Assembly: GCA_009801085.1 (NCBI GenBank)
Contig: VNWV01000004.1
Coordinates: forward strand, 744,001-808,000
From: Lasiodiplodia sp. COLG20
Taxonomy: Eukaryota; Ascomycota; Dothideomycetes; Botryosphaeriales; Botryosphaeriaceae
Reading direction: 5' to 3'
Length of the DNA stretch: 64,000 nt
Program-made: the position numbers and the translations under genes
In this document: one piece after another, positions 33,253-43,517 of the stretch
Position numbering within the stretch: position 1 is the stretch's first letter
Layout of the letters: each line of letters opens with the position of its first letter
The notes under the pieces: generated by a model
The model's input: only the letters and a program-made list of their open reading frames with translations
Databases searched by the model: none
Told to the model about the DNA's origin: nothing

Positions 33253-34438
33253 GTCTGTCTTGGTGTGCGAAATACAGTTTCAATGTGGATGTTGGTTATA
33301 TTTTCTAAATCTTCTCTCTCACAATCGCGATGAAGATATAAATATGAGTTGAAAGAGCTTACGGCATTCATTACATGCCCAGCTTAATCGTTCGTCCGCT
33401 GAGAAATCTCAATCAGCCGCATCATCCGTTTTTATTCGTAATTCGGATTTGCTCGTCCGCGGTTAGGAGTGTAGCTTGCCCGTGTAGGTTTTCCCGTGTA
33501 GGTTTTCCCGTGTAGGGTTTCCCGAGTTCGGCTTACTACAGTTTCCGAGCCGGCTTAGTCTAAGCCTAAAAGAGTTAAAAATCTAACAGAAAGCCAATCA
33601 CCATTCGCCAGACACCCTGGTTTTAACGCACGGGGTCATCTATACAGAGAACACAGATATCTTGAGCATTATTAAAAGGAATAAGCATCTTTGTGAAGGC
33701 TTCATCCGATGCTGCATGACGCAGTTGGGTTGTTAAGCGCTGAACATCATTGGCTTTGTTAAATTCCACCACGAACTTGGCGAAGGACGGAAAAGATCCG
33801 GGATTCAGAAGTCAACTAAGTTCCTAAGGAGACTAGGTAAATGGAAATATATGAGTTTCTCTACGGACAAAGTTCATAATTACGGCTTTTTTCTCCTTTT
33901 TTCCCTCAAAGCCAAAAGTAACAATACGCGTTCATGGACAAGAGACTAAAGAGGGACATCGGATATCAAACGCAACCTCTAGGAGTTCTCTGAGAAGATG
34001 ATGTGGTGACGATGGAGCCTGGGAATAATAATGAGGTGATATTGCACGAGTCATGCAATCTCGTGGACAATGCACATCCGGGAGGCGGAGAAGTGGGGAC
34101 AACTCGCAAAAACATTTGTACGCCGACCGACGCTTCAACGTAGCGCTCTCACTGCTGACAAAAGCCCCGCGAGGTTACACTGAGTCATCCGTGCTTGACC
34201 AGCCCTCGGGCCATTCCAGGCTTCCAGAGCGGCATAACGCATTCCGCCATGTCGAGTGTGGCGGAGCAGACGCCTCGGTAAGAACCCGCCAGCGCCACGC
34301 TTCGCGCATTCAATCTCACAGCAACCCCCCTGATTCGTCGACGCCGTTGCTAAAGAAAAGAAAAGGCCAATAGGAGCCGAGGACCGCGCATTGCACCTGA
34401 TATCGGCCGCCGCCAACGGCTCTACGACGGCGGTGCAG
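33253..34438. other. Gene-poor, AT-rich stretch
   Basis: 1186 bp with no supported gene, apart from the small tandem repeat at 33479-33520. Long frames on the minus strand at 34135-34837 are shadows of the plus-strand gene that follows. Confidence 0.4.
33479..33520. repeat. 14-bp tandem repeat (CCCGTGTAGGTTTT)x3
   Basis: Three adjacent units, the third with one change (GGG for GGT), followed by a partial CCCG. It is unlike the TTAGGG telomere unit. Confidence 0.85.
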
Positions 34439-34985
34439 ATGAGCGAGCTGTACGAGCTGGCCGACACGCTCCCTCCCCTCAAGCCCGTCGAGCTCCTCGG
34501 AGAGTGGTCGTCCGGCGGGCTCGACACCGAACATCCCACGTACTGCTGGCTGAAGTCGATAAACTGGATCGGCGTGACGTTCCGCAGCGCGGATGACGTC
34601 AACCCGCTCGTGGTGGCGGTGCAGACAAGAGACGGCTCGGGAACAAGAAGAAAGTGGTTGGACGAATGGGGTAACGGAGAGGTCAGTCCATTCCTCAGCC
34701 CAGACGGCCCTGCGCTCCCTTCCGGGTTGGGGCCGTGATGAATACCAGAGAGACGGGGATGTTCGACGCAGGTCACGGGAATATTCACGAGGCGTTAATC
34801 CGGTATCACAGGTTGTTGAAGCGAAGTTTAGAGGCATTGTTTCAGCAGCGCTTTTCTGCGATAACCACCCCGTTTTAACTCACTTCCGCAAAATTTCAGA
34901 CACAATGATCTTTGGCATAATGACAGGTAAATTCAATCGGGAGGCAGGGCCGATGTTTTTCTATCTTACGCGCTATAACCCTTAA
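34439..34985 (+). CDS. GXWXG/DUF4334-family protein (short)
   Basis: The first part matches the GXWXG domain: LKPVELLGEWSSGGLDTEH, then INWIGVTFRSADDVNPLV. The second part, after a proposed 130-bp intron (34682-34811), matches DUF4334: SAALFCDNHPVLTHFRKISD ... GIMTGKF ... MFFYLTR. Exons 34439-34681 and 34812-34985 join in phase to 138 residues, which is shorter than the usual 180-200 because the link between the two domains is missing. Homologues occur in bacteria and fungi without a firmly established reaction. The ATG is the first in frame; the reading frame continues upstream without one, so an upstream exon is possible. Whether it is active or decayed is open. Confidence 0.6.
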
Positions 34986-35363
34986 CTACTAGTAGTTGGG
35001 ATCTTTTTCATTTCCCCACCCACTGCATATTAGACGGTTGTGATGATCTTGTGGCGATTCTGGTGGCACGAAAGGACACGAGAAATTCCCAGAGATTTGC
35101 TCGTGAACCAAACTGTGAATTGTGCAATGTATGAGTCCTATTGGTTGATATGGCCAGAAGTGGGCAGTGAGAAGAAAGGGCAGTTGATTCCCGACGAATC
35201 AGAGGGCGGCGATTTCCCCACTTTCCATGATCAAGTCCGCCCTACGGAGTACATGCGCCATCAGCGCAACGTGGATTCATCCTTGCAATGCTGTTGCCTT
35301 GTGCTTATTATTTGGAGTCGTTGCCGCTGCTCACTCGGTCAGCATCGATTTGCTACAATCAAA

Positions 35364-36880
35364 ATGGCACCTCCTTCAGCCATCACCCCGCCTCCTACTG
35401 ATACCAACGTCAACACGACCAGCGGATTAACGAAACAGAGCTCAGCTTACGTTAAGCTATGGCAAGAGAAAGTCCGCGGTGGCTTTGCTCCAATTCCGGT
35501 AAGATGCAGCAGTGGCAGCACCACGGTCATCCATGTACTGAACGGAACGAATGCAGGTGGTGGTTGAGAAAGCACACAACCACGTGCTTACCGACGTCGA
35601 CGGGAAGGAGTACATCGATCTCATCAGCCAGTTCGCCGTCACGAATTTCGGCCACTCGCACCCCAAGATCGTGCAGGCTGTTGTGGAGCAGGTGCAAAAG
35701 CTGCCGCTGGTCAACACGGCGTACATCAATCCGCTTTACGCCCGCTTCGCCGACCGCATCACCAAGAAGTTCGGCTTTGACTCAATCACGACCATGCTCT
35801 CCGGGTCTGAGGCAGTTGAGTCCGCAATCAAGATAGCCCGCAAGTGGGCGTACGTCAAGAAGGGGATTCCTGCGGACGAGGCGTGGGTGTTGACCACTGA
35901 CCGCTGCTACCACGGCATCACGCTGGCCACAATGTCGTTGTCCAACGTCATTGCCGACAGTAAGTCCCGGTCCAGATGAAGATTCCGAACAACAGCTGAC
36001 ATCCGTTACAGACTTCGGCAAGCACCTGCCCCACGTCGGCCCTCTCGCGCCCTCAACGCAAAAGCTAATCGAGTACGGCGAGCTGGACGTTCTCCGCGAG
36101 ACGTTCGAGCAAGACGGCCACCGCATCGCCGCCTTCATGATCGAGCCAATCCAAGGTCTCTCCGGGTTCGTCTTCGCAGCTTCCCCCTCCCCCACTCCAG
36201 CTGGCACTAACTCCCCTTTCAGCACCCGCATCCCCCCACCCGGCTACCTCCACGCCGTCCAATCCCTCTGCCACGCCCACAACATCCTCTTCATCTGCGA
36301 CGAAGTCCAAACCGGCTTCGGCCGCACGGGCACCGACCTCGCGTACCAATCCGAGCCCGGCGTGCAGCCCGACCTCGTCACGCTCGGCAAAGCCGTCACA
36401 GGCGGCATGTACCCCATGTCGGTCGTCATGGGCAAGGCGCACGTTATGGACGTGCTCGACAAGTACGAGGTCGCCGGCACCTTCGCCGCGGCGCCGCCCG
36501 CGTGCGCCGCCGCGTTGGCGGTGCTGGATGTGCTGGAGGACGAGGGCGTCGCGGCGCGGGCGCAGAGGCTGGGAGAGGTGTTGACCAGGACGATTGATGA
36601 GCTGCGCCCGCCGTATGTCGTGGAGCATCGCGGGAGGGGGAGGGGCTTGTTCCAGACGTTGGTGTTGGATGAGTCGGTGCCTGGCGTGTCGGCGCGGAGG
36701 GTGGCGGCGCTGGCGGCGCTGCGGGGCGTGCTGGTGGGGAATGGGGCGGATAGGTTGAGGTTTGGCCCGCCGTTGACGATTCCCGAGGAGGACTTGGTGA
36801 GGGCGGTGGGGGTGGTTGTGCAGGCGATCAGGGATGTGGAGGGCCTGGGGGAGTTTCCTGGGAGCGAGTTCCTCAACTGA
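35364..36880 (+). CDS. Class III aminotransferase, ornithine-aminotransferase-like
   Basis: PLP-dependent aminotransferase of 449 residues. Exons: 35364-35498, 35557-35959, 36012-36165, 36223-36880. Marks of the ornithine/acetylornithine group: NFGHSHPKIV, MLSGSEAVESAIKIARKWAY (family 'TGAEAVEAAIKLARKW'), CYHG, EPIQGLSG across the third intron, CDEVQTGFGRTG, and the PLP lysine in LGKAVTGGMYPMS. The active-site set is complete. The third intron's 3' site joins GLSG to TRIPPPGYL. Ornithine aminotransferases make glutamate semialdehyde / pyrroline-5-carboxylate; a paralogue fragment (42704) and a P5C-reductase relic (40961) lie nearby, so a dedicated cluster enzyme is more likely than the housekeeping one. 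Adjacent in the same direction to the RidA gene. Confidence 0.92.
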
Positions 36881-37223
36881 GTGGCGTGGCTCTGGAGTGG
36901 GATGCACAATTGCATTGTATTGCTTTTGGGTATTCGATGCATCAGACAGATATCGCGTGCGGATGCAGATGAATCTTTGCATGCAATAGCGGCCCCCGAG
37001 GCGTTGACTTCCTCGTCGGGATCGGTTTCCCTTTTTAGAAAATCCCACTCTCGGCTCGCCAGATCTGCCTATTCAGTCACAAGCCAGCTGTAGATGATTT
37101 ACATCAACAGAATGATAGCGAACAACTATATATTCCGAACATTTAGAAGATCTATTCACCCTCCGCTTAACTCTGTCCATCCTTTGCCGCCGATCCAGCA
37201 GTTACTGTATTTCTTTTTCCAAT

Positions 37224-37729
37224 ATGGCCGCCAGAACCGCCGTCCTCAGCCCAAACGCGCCAGCGCCCAGCCCGCTGATGTCTCAGGCCGTTATCTACAA
37301 CAACACTGTCTACTGCTCCGGGTCTCTTGGCATTGATCCTGCAACGGGAAAGTTCGTGGAGGGTGGCCCTTACGAGCGGACGGTAAGAGAGTCATCATCT
37401 TCTTGAAGCTCTAGGAATCTGACGCCAAACCATGACTCATCAGGCCCAAGCTATCCGTAATCTTAGTGCAGTGCTCGAGGCTGCCGGCAGTAGCCTGAGT
37501 AAGACCATCAAGGTCAACATTTTCTTGTCAAGCCTGGACTACTACGGAGACGTCAACAAGGCATATGGAGAGGCATTTACGTCCGATCCCAAGCCGGTAA
37601 GTATTTGAAGGGTTTTGAATTTATCGTGTAAGGAGCTGATGACCTTCATAGTGCCGGACGTGTGTATCCGTTGCAAAATTGCCGCTGGACGCTGAAGTGG
37701 AAATAGAATTGGTTGCCGGTCTAGCGTAG
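37224..37729 (+). CDS. RidA / YjgF-family reactive-intermediate deaminase
   Basis: 129 residues. Exons: 37224-37382, 37444-37596, 37652-37729, each junction in phase. Family features: SQAVIYNNTVYCSGSLGIDP, the trimer-forming core with FLSSLDYYGDVNKAYGEAF, and CRTCVSVAKLPLDAEVEIELVA, which carries the position normally held by the substrate-binding Arg (CRTC). RidA proteins hydrolyse enamines and imines released by PLP enzymes. Sitting 343 bp downstream of the aminotransferase, it probably clears or channels the imine generated there. Confidence 0.9.
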
Positions 37730-37827
37730 AGATGGTGTTCTTGCCAAAGAAAATTGAATGGTGGAAATAGTTTGTCGGCCTACAATTGAAAACAAATTCT
37801 TGTGTCATCTCAAAACCATGCAAGAAG

Positions 37828-38312
37828 TCAAGTGAGCATAAGCTGCGTATGCAGTATGCCGGCTGGAGCTTGGGGGTGGTTGTGAGAGGAATGTTGCCAA
37901 ATGTTCTCAAGAGACGCTCTGGTCGTTTTGGCTGTGCCCACTCCATGTTTCTCGATAACGTTGAACCAATGCACAAATTGCTCTCGTGTGGCGTGGTCGG
38001 ATGCTTGCTCTCCCGGGATGAAAGTCAGCCAGATCCACGGGCCGGTATTAATCATCTCCAGCTCTTTGATCTTCAATCTCGACCAAAAGGCGGAAGCAGA
38101 CAATAACCTGACCCGGACCATCTACACGCTATTGTTAAGTTCAGAGTTGTAGCCGAAGAAGGGCTTTTAATGGTATGCCTAGTAAAATATACAGTTGAAG
38201 TACTCACCATTGCAGATTTAGAGTTAGGTAGTGTGTTGTTGAACACAAATAATGCAGTAGGAAAAGCGGTTAGTGCATCGGCTTCTTTGATACCGAAACA
38301 TTCATTGTACAT
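37828..38312 (-). CDS. Possible two-exon gene of unknown function
   Basis: A 98-codon open frame (38121-37828) has coding-like composition, with FWSRLKIKELEMI, TGPWIWLTFIPGEQ and SSHNHPQAPAGI. Upstream, an ATG at 38312 opens a frame that reaches a strong GTGAGT donor after about 38 codons (near 38198); an acceptor at about 38122 would join the two in phase. No family recognised. It converges on the RidA gene, 98 bp from its stop. It may also be a fragment of a lost gene. Confidence 0.35.
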
Positions 38313-38334
38313 AGCTCCTTTCGGTTTTCGTATT

Positions 38335-38434
38335 TCGGTTTCGCGCGAATCCGAAATCTTTTTCGTTCTATTGGTTTGAGTTTAGTCCTTTCGATTTATA
38401 TATATCGATTTTGCGCGAATCAGAAATCTTTCTA
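38335..38434. repeat. Two direct 30-bp repeats 70 bp apart
   Basis: 38335-38364 and 38405-38434 share the core GCGCGAATC.GAAATCTTT with a matching left flank (TCG.TTT). The function is unknown; they could be remnants of an inserted element or protein-binding sites upstream of the FAD oxidase gene. Confidence 0.6.
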
Positions 38435-38818
38435 GTTTTCAAAGTCTGATATAGTTTGTCTTTTCTAAGTGGACCTTAGATCTCTGAGTGATGTGTTAGG
38501 ATTTTAAGAGGATACCGTGGCTATGCAAGATACGAATACGGAATGTTCTCTAGATACGAGTCGTGTAGCGTAAATAGGCCCGGTCTCATAGCGGTGTATT
38601 ATGAAATAGTTATATTTGTGCTGGTGACGTTTCGATTCTACATCTAGTGGATGCGGGCCAATGAGAACGTGTCCCGAATGCGAGGTCGAGGCTCCCTCTC
38701 GAACGGAAGGCCTTTCACAAGCAACAAACCCAGAATATAAATTCAGGAGTACTCGTCGATTCTCCGAGAAAACCATCAGAGAATTCAACTCATCACATCA
38801 AACCTTCCCCGAATAATC

Positions 38819-40658
38819 ATGCCAACCCTTCATTTCTATTGGTCATTTGCCCTATTTTCGTTCCTCGGGTTGCGGACATGCCTCGCGACTACAACACCAC
38901 CAGGATGCCGCAAGCTGCCCACGGACAGCGACTGGCCGTCGTTTGAGGAGTGGGAAGCCGCAATCCCAGGTGTCTCGAAGGAAAACAACACCGACAGCTT
39001 TGGAAGCCTGCCCGATTATCGAATTCGTGCAAAGAGCTACGCCGATGTTCAAGCTGCTGTTAAGTTCTCCGCGTTGCATAAGACTCGCTTATCAGTCATC
39101 ACGACCGGCCATGATGCACTGGGTCGTAATGTCGCAGGCTCTGGACTCATCGTCGATCTTTCACTGTTGCAAGGTGCTCGTGTACTGGAGTTCTTCACCG
39201 CAACAGCTGAGGGTGTCCCGGATCTCGAATCCAATGAGAAACCGCAAACAATCGTACCCACGGATGGAGTCCAAGCTGCAGTGACTTTCAACCCTGCTTT
39301 CAATGGCTTGGATCTGAACATGGCTCTTGCGCCTTCCAACTTGTTCTTTGTGGGTGGCACGTATGGTAAGTGGCCCTCACTACTCTCTGGTCAGCATAGG
39401 AAAAGGGCTAATTCATAGTAGCTGGAGTAGCAGCCGCCGGCGGCTTCGGCCAAAATGGCGGATACGGGCCTTTGACTGCGCAGTACGGCCTGGGAGTAGA
39501 TCAATGGCTGGAGGCCAAAGTTGTCACTCCCGACGGCGAACTGGTGGTTGCCAACGAAATTTCCAACCCTGACCTCTTCTGGGCTATCAGAGGCGGGGGT
39601 GGAAGCACCTTTGGCATTGTCGTTGAAGCCACTTTCAAAGCCTACCCCAAAACACCCGTACTTGGCTTTTATTGGTACATCAACTCCACGCTGACGACCA
39701 ACGAAACGGACCTGGCGGAGGGCCGCACGCCCACGAGCGAAGCGTTAGTGTATCTGCTTTCGGAGTTGCCGGACCTCCACAGTAAAGGGATTTCCGCGTA
39801 TATATACGTTTTCCCTGAACACATTCGGTGCCACGCCGTTCATCCGGGCCTTTTGGCGAACGCTTCCGATGCCAATGCAACGTGGGGGCCGATTCTCGAG
39901 AAGATGCAGTAATTCTCTGGTATGACTCAATTTCAGAGCAAGCATTATCACTTCTACAGCTACCAGGAGTTCTATTCCACCACCTATGGGCCATCTGAGG
40001 ATGGTAGCGGTCCTCCTAAAAATCACGGAAATGTCCCTTACGACAGCCGCCTGCTCAGCGCCGAGCACTTGCGAAGCGAAAACCTCACTTATGCCCTTCG
40101 AACCACCGGCGGAAACTTCGGTCTCTTGATGACGACGCCTGGCATGGCAGTCGGTGACGGGAACAATACTGCTGCCAACCCCGCTTGGAGAGACGCTACC
40201 GTGTTTCTGAATGGATTCAAGACCAACACTACCAGTGTTGATGGCTTACGAGAGCTAGCCCCGGATATGGGGACATACATCAATGAGGTTCGAAAACGTC
40301 CGGCCATCCTTTGTAATACATCCTGCTGACAATCGACCAGGCTAGTATTGACGAGCCCAACTGGAGCAGCAGTTTCTGGGGTTCGAACTATGCTCGTCTA
40401 TCTGCACTGAAATCCAAGCTCGATCCAGACATGTTGTTCTGGGTGAGCCCCGGCATCAACGCAGATCATATGCATGTTGTTGATGGGCGACCTTGTTTGG
40501 TTCAACCTACGCCTACCGAACCATCTCTATATGCGCCGCACATAGAGAGGTTCGCAAACGCCGACATAGTCAATGATGGTCTTTTTCACTTTGGAAGGCA
40601 AGAGTTGATAGGCGCCCAATTCCCAGCACCAGGAGAGTTGATCGGGCTGCAGTCCTAA
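38819..40658 (+). pseudogene. FAD-linked (berberine-bridge-type) oxidase broken by an in-frame stop
   Basis: Secreted VAO/BBE-family oxidase. Exons 38819-39365, 39419-40287 and 40341-40658 are in phase, but a TAA at 39910-39912 interrupts the second exon between EKMQ and FSGMTQ. Homology runs through the stop without a gap, so this is a point nonsense change, not a missed intron; no donor/acceptor pair brackets it. Residues 1-23 form a signal peptide (ALFSFLGLRTCLA). FAD-binding features: TGHDALGR (candidate covalent His), GGFGQNGGYGPL, YGLGVDQWLEAKVVTPDGE and WAIRGGGGSTFG. The Cys of bicovalent members (GGTC) is Tyr here. The C-terminal BBE motif (NYARLSALKSKLDP) is kept. The break appears recent. 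Confidence 0.82.
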
Positions 40659-40960
40659 ACATGCCATACCACCTAATAAGGGCTGAGGATGCCCAGCCAC
40701 AGGTTCATAATTTCTTTCCATCTCTTCAATGCTGACCGGCATGACCTACGCATCTTGAGGAAGGCCGATCGGGGTTTGTAAGCTTTAATATGGCAAGTCG
40801 AAGTAGATAGGGTAGCTGCAAACAAATGGAAATGGAACATCACGCTTGCTTATCCCTCAAACGTAGGCCAAGATTGAGAAGCGCATGGGAAAGAGGGAGA
40901 GGCGGATTGCAGCGCTTGTGGAGTCAACCCGCCGGCATCTGGGCTCATAGTTCCAGATCA

Positions 40961-41740
40961 ATGCCATGCTCTCAGGGAGGACCCATGGCAACTGGGATTC
41001 TGCAAGGTCTTTTCAGCCGGACCACGAAATACGACGGCAGGAATCTCCAGCGCATCACTCATATCACAGCATGCGTGCGTAGCGAGAGCTCGGCGGCTGC
41101 GCAAACTCTTTCAGCCGTTCAGAGAGCGCGTGCCAGTGGTAGCTGACGGCAACACAACCGCTGCCGCCTTCACCGACGTCATTCTGCTGGAGCAAAAGTC
41201 GTGTCAGGTGCAGAAAGTGCTCAGAAACCAGGCGATGGGCGAGGCGCTGCACGGCAAGAAGACCACCAGCATTCTCACCGGGGTGACAGCCGGTCAGATG
41301 CGCAGCGTCTTGCGTTCATCCCCAATCACTGCTAACACCAAATTCGACCTCATCTGTGCCCTGCCCAACATCGGTGCCAGCATCTGGGAGTCCATGACGC
41401 TGCTCTTCGACCCGCACGACGCGCCCCGGACCTGATTGAGTTCGTCACCTAGCTCTTCGAGCAGGTCGGCCGGGTGACGCAGATCCCGGAAGCAACGTAC
41501 GATGTTGGAACGGTGCTGACCCGCCCCGTGGCAGTCGAGGTTACGGCGCAATGCTTCAAGGAATTGGCTAGAACGCTGTAGGAAGGTGGGCATCCCGCTT
41601 CGATTCTCGAGTCTATCTCGACGCCAGGTGGTGCGACCATCACTGGTCTGATTGAGTTGCAGAGACATCGAGTGCATTCAGTATTTGTAGATTCCATCAT
41701 CAAAACTACTTCTCACACGAAAACTGTGAGGAAGCACTAG
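40961..41740 (+). pseudogene. Pyrroline-5-carboxylate-reductase-like pseudogene
   Basis: The translation, taken over two frames, follows P5C reductase from end to end: GGPMATGILQGLF at the N-terminal nucleotide site, ITHITACVRSE, DVILLEQKSCQVQKVL, TSILTGVTAGQM, DLICALPNIGASI, then IPEATYDVG, CFKELART, EGGHPASILES and the signature TPGGATITGLIEL. At least two frameshifts (about 41115-41146 and 41405-41435) and in-frame TAGs at 41450-41452 and 41579-41581 destroy it. It therefore cannot make a full enzyme, but the high residual similarity shows a recent loss. Its pathway partner, an ornithine-aminotransferase-like gene, lies 4 kb upstream. Confidence 0.8.
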
Positions 41741-42703
41741 GACTGATGTAGTGGCAGGAAGCTGGTTGTGTGCTGGTACATCTGAGAGCCTGGAGTAGAA
41801 ACAGAGAAAGAGCACAATAAAATTGAAATAGCTGATCACGGATCCGCCTGATCGCTATAAATTGTGGTGAAACCTCTGGATAAGCTTTCCGTCAGCGTTT
41901 CACTTACCATGAAAAAGTATACTCCAGGACAAAAAACAACCTTCCATTCGGTGGCCAAGAAAGTTGGCTTGTAACTTGGTCATGGGGATCGTCGGTTTGG
42001 GATAGCGTTCCAGCCCGTAGCAGGCACCAAGTACTGCAATTAGTTACTCAAGCTTTCGCACAGACTTTGCACCATCTCTGTCAAAGCCCCGCTCACTCTC
42101 CCTGCTGTCCACCAGTTTCTTAGCCAGCTCTGGCTGCCGTTCTGCATCGAGCTAGTCTGTAAGCTACTCACTATATCCAAAAGGGAGCAAGCTTGTGCAT
42201 AGATGGAAGATGCCAGCAGTTGGAACATGGCAAACTACGATATTAAGATGTTCGCCGTCCTATGCTGGGGCGACCTTTTGTTGCGGCGAACGGCTGAGCC
42301 AATCAGAACTCCCGCACGCCGCAACAGCCCGACGATACTGACTTATCGACCTAACTCGGAGCCAGCCTTCATGAGCACCAATGACCTGGGATGGTGCAAA
42401 GTCGCACATGCTAGTATTCATGGGCTGGAATTGCAGCTGTGGAGCATGTCGCTTCCAACCACCGTGTAACCTCCCCTGTGGGAACGTCTCAGACCTTTCT
42501 CAAAAGCTTTCTTTGATATTGCACCTCGGATATCACCACACAAGAGTTGACAGATGACACAACACTGTTTCATATGCCCAAATTAGTAGAATGCACTTAT
42601 AGTGCAAGACACGTCCCGAAAGGACATATGAAAGGAGCACGATGCTCTGGCGCACAATACAATACACGCAAAATCAATTTTGGCAAACCAATAAGCATGA
42701 GAA
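41741..42703. other. Gene-poor stretch
   Basis: About 960 bp between two gene relics. A frame at 42203-42469 has no recognisable motif, and nothing supports a functional gene. It may contain further decayed sequence. Confidence 0.4.
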
Positions 42704-42889
42704 ATGCACGCAGTGTTGACCAGGGAGATTGATAAGTTGGCGCCGCCGCATATGGTTGAGCGTCGTGAGACGAGCAGGGACTTGTTTTATATGGCGGTGC
42801 TGGATAAGTCTGTGCCGCACGCGACGGGGGGATCCACCGGTGATCACTCGACAGACGGGTTTTTCGGACTGTACACCGATAGCCGATAG
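42704..42889 (+). pseudogene. Fragment of a second class III aminotransferase
   Basis: The segment VLTREIDKLAPPHMVERR...LF...VLDKSVP aligns with VLTRTIDELRPPYVVEHR...LF...VLDESVP of the intact aminotransferase at 36574-36690. The match covers about 40 residues, without the PLP lysine or the rest of the enzyme. It is therefore a relic of a duplicated or related aminotransferase gene. Confidence 0.65.
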
Positions 42890-43517
42890 GCGCTTCGGTT
42901 AGCGGGTATTTCTATACCGACGGCATCTCGAGATGACGCGCTTCTCCACGTCCAAGATCACCAACTCGCCCTTCACCCCTGCTGTGTTCCATACTTTGGT
43001 ACTGCGGCATTTCTGTGATTTGAGGGAAACGTGAAGGATAAACTTTAGTTTGATAATACGTACTAAACACAACCTTCATAGCTTAAATCTAACTCTCTCT
43101 AAAGTTTCCCCGCATTCTTGCGCTGACTAACTTTTCGCTGACATACATATATCTACATAGTAATTAAGAAAAGCCTTTTCTGTTTGAAATGAAAGCCCTA
43201 ACTGTCTGCAAACTGTTTACCTCCGGGATTAACGATTCTTATATCCGCGGCCCCTTCGGTGGTTGAATTATCGCCGTAAAGGTTATACGGCTGTCGGCGG
43301 AAGACATTGCCGGTAATGACCTCTTCCGTGAAGTATAATGTCAAAGCTCCAAGTCAGGGTGGCGATAGTTCAGGGATATTACCCATATATAAAGGCTCCT
43401 AGAGATATTTTTGACTTACTGCAAACCAGAAACTTGAATTCGGTCTCCTGTTTTACTCTTTACTTCGCGCTGCCGGCCATCTTTACCGCTTCCGGGTAAC
43501 TGCGCACAACCGCCATA
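42890..43517. other. Intergenic, upstream of the P450
   Basis: 628 bp; the C-terminal remainder of the aminotransferase relic is not recognisable here. TATATAAAG at 43386-43394 lies about 125 bp upstream of the P450 ATG and may be its TATA box. Confidence 0.4.

Noticed and set aside
33479..33520. Possible telomere-like repeat
   Set aside because: The 14-bp unit CCCGTGTAGGTTTT has no TTAGGG periodicity and only three copies.
34135..34837. Long minus-strand frames of 170-217 codons
   Set aside because: They are antisense to a plus-strand frame that shows clear GXWXG/DUF4334 motifs, while the minus frames show none.
36065..37048. Minus-strand 327-codon frame rich in His, Arg and Gly
   Set aside because: Shadow of the high-GC aminotransferase coding strand; composition is typical of antisense frames.
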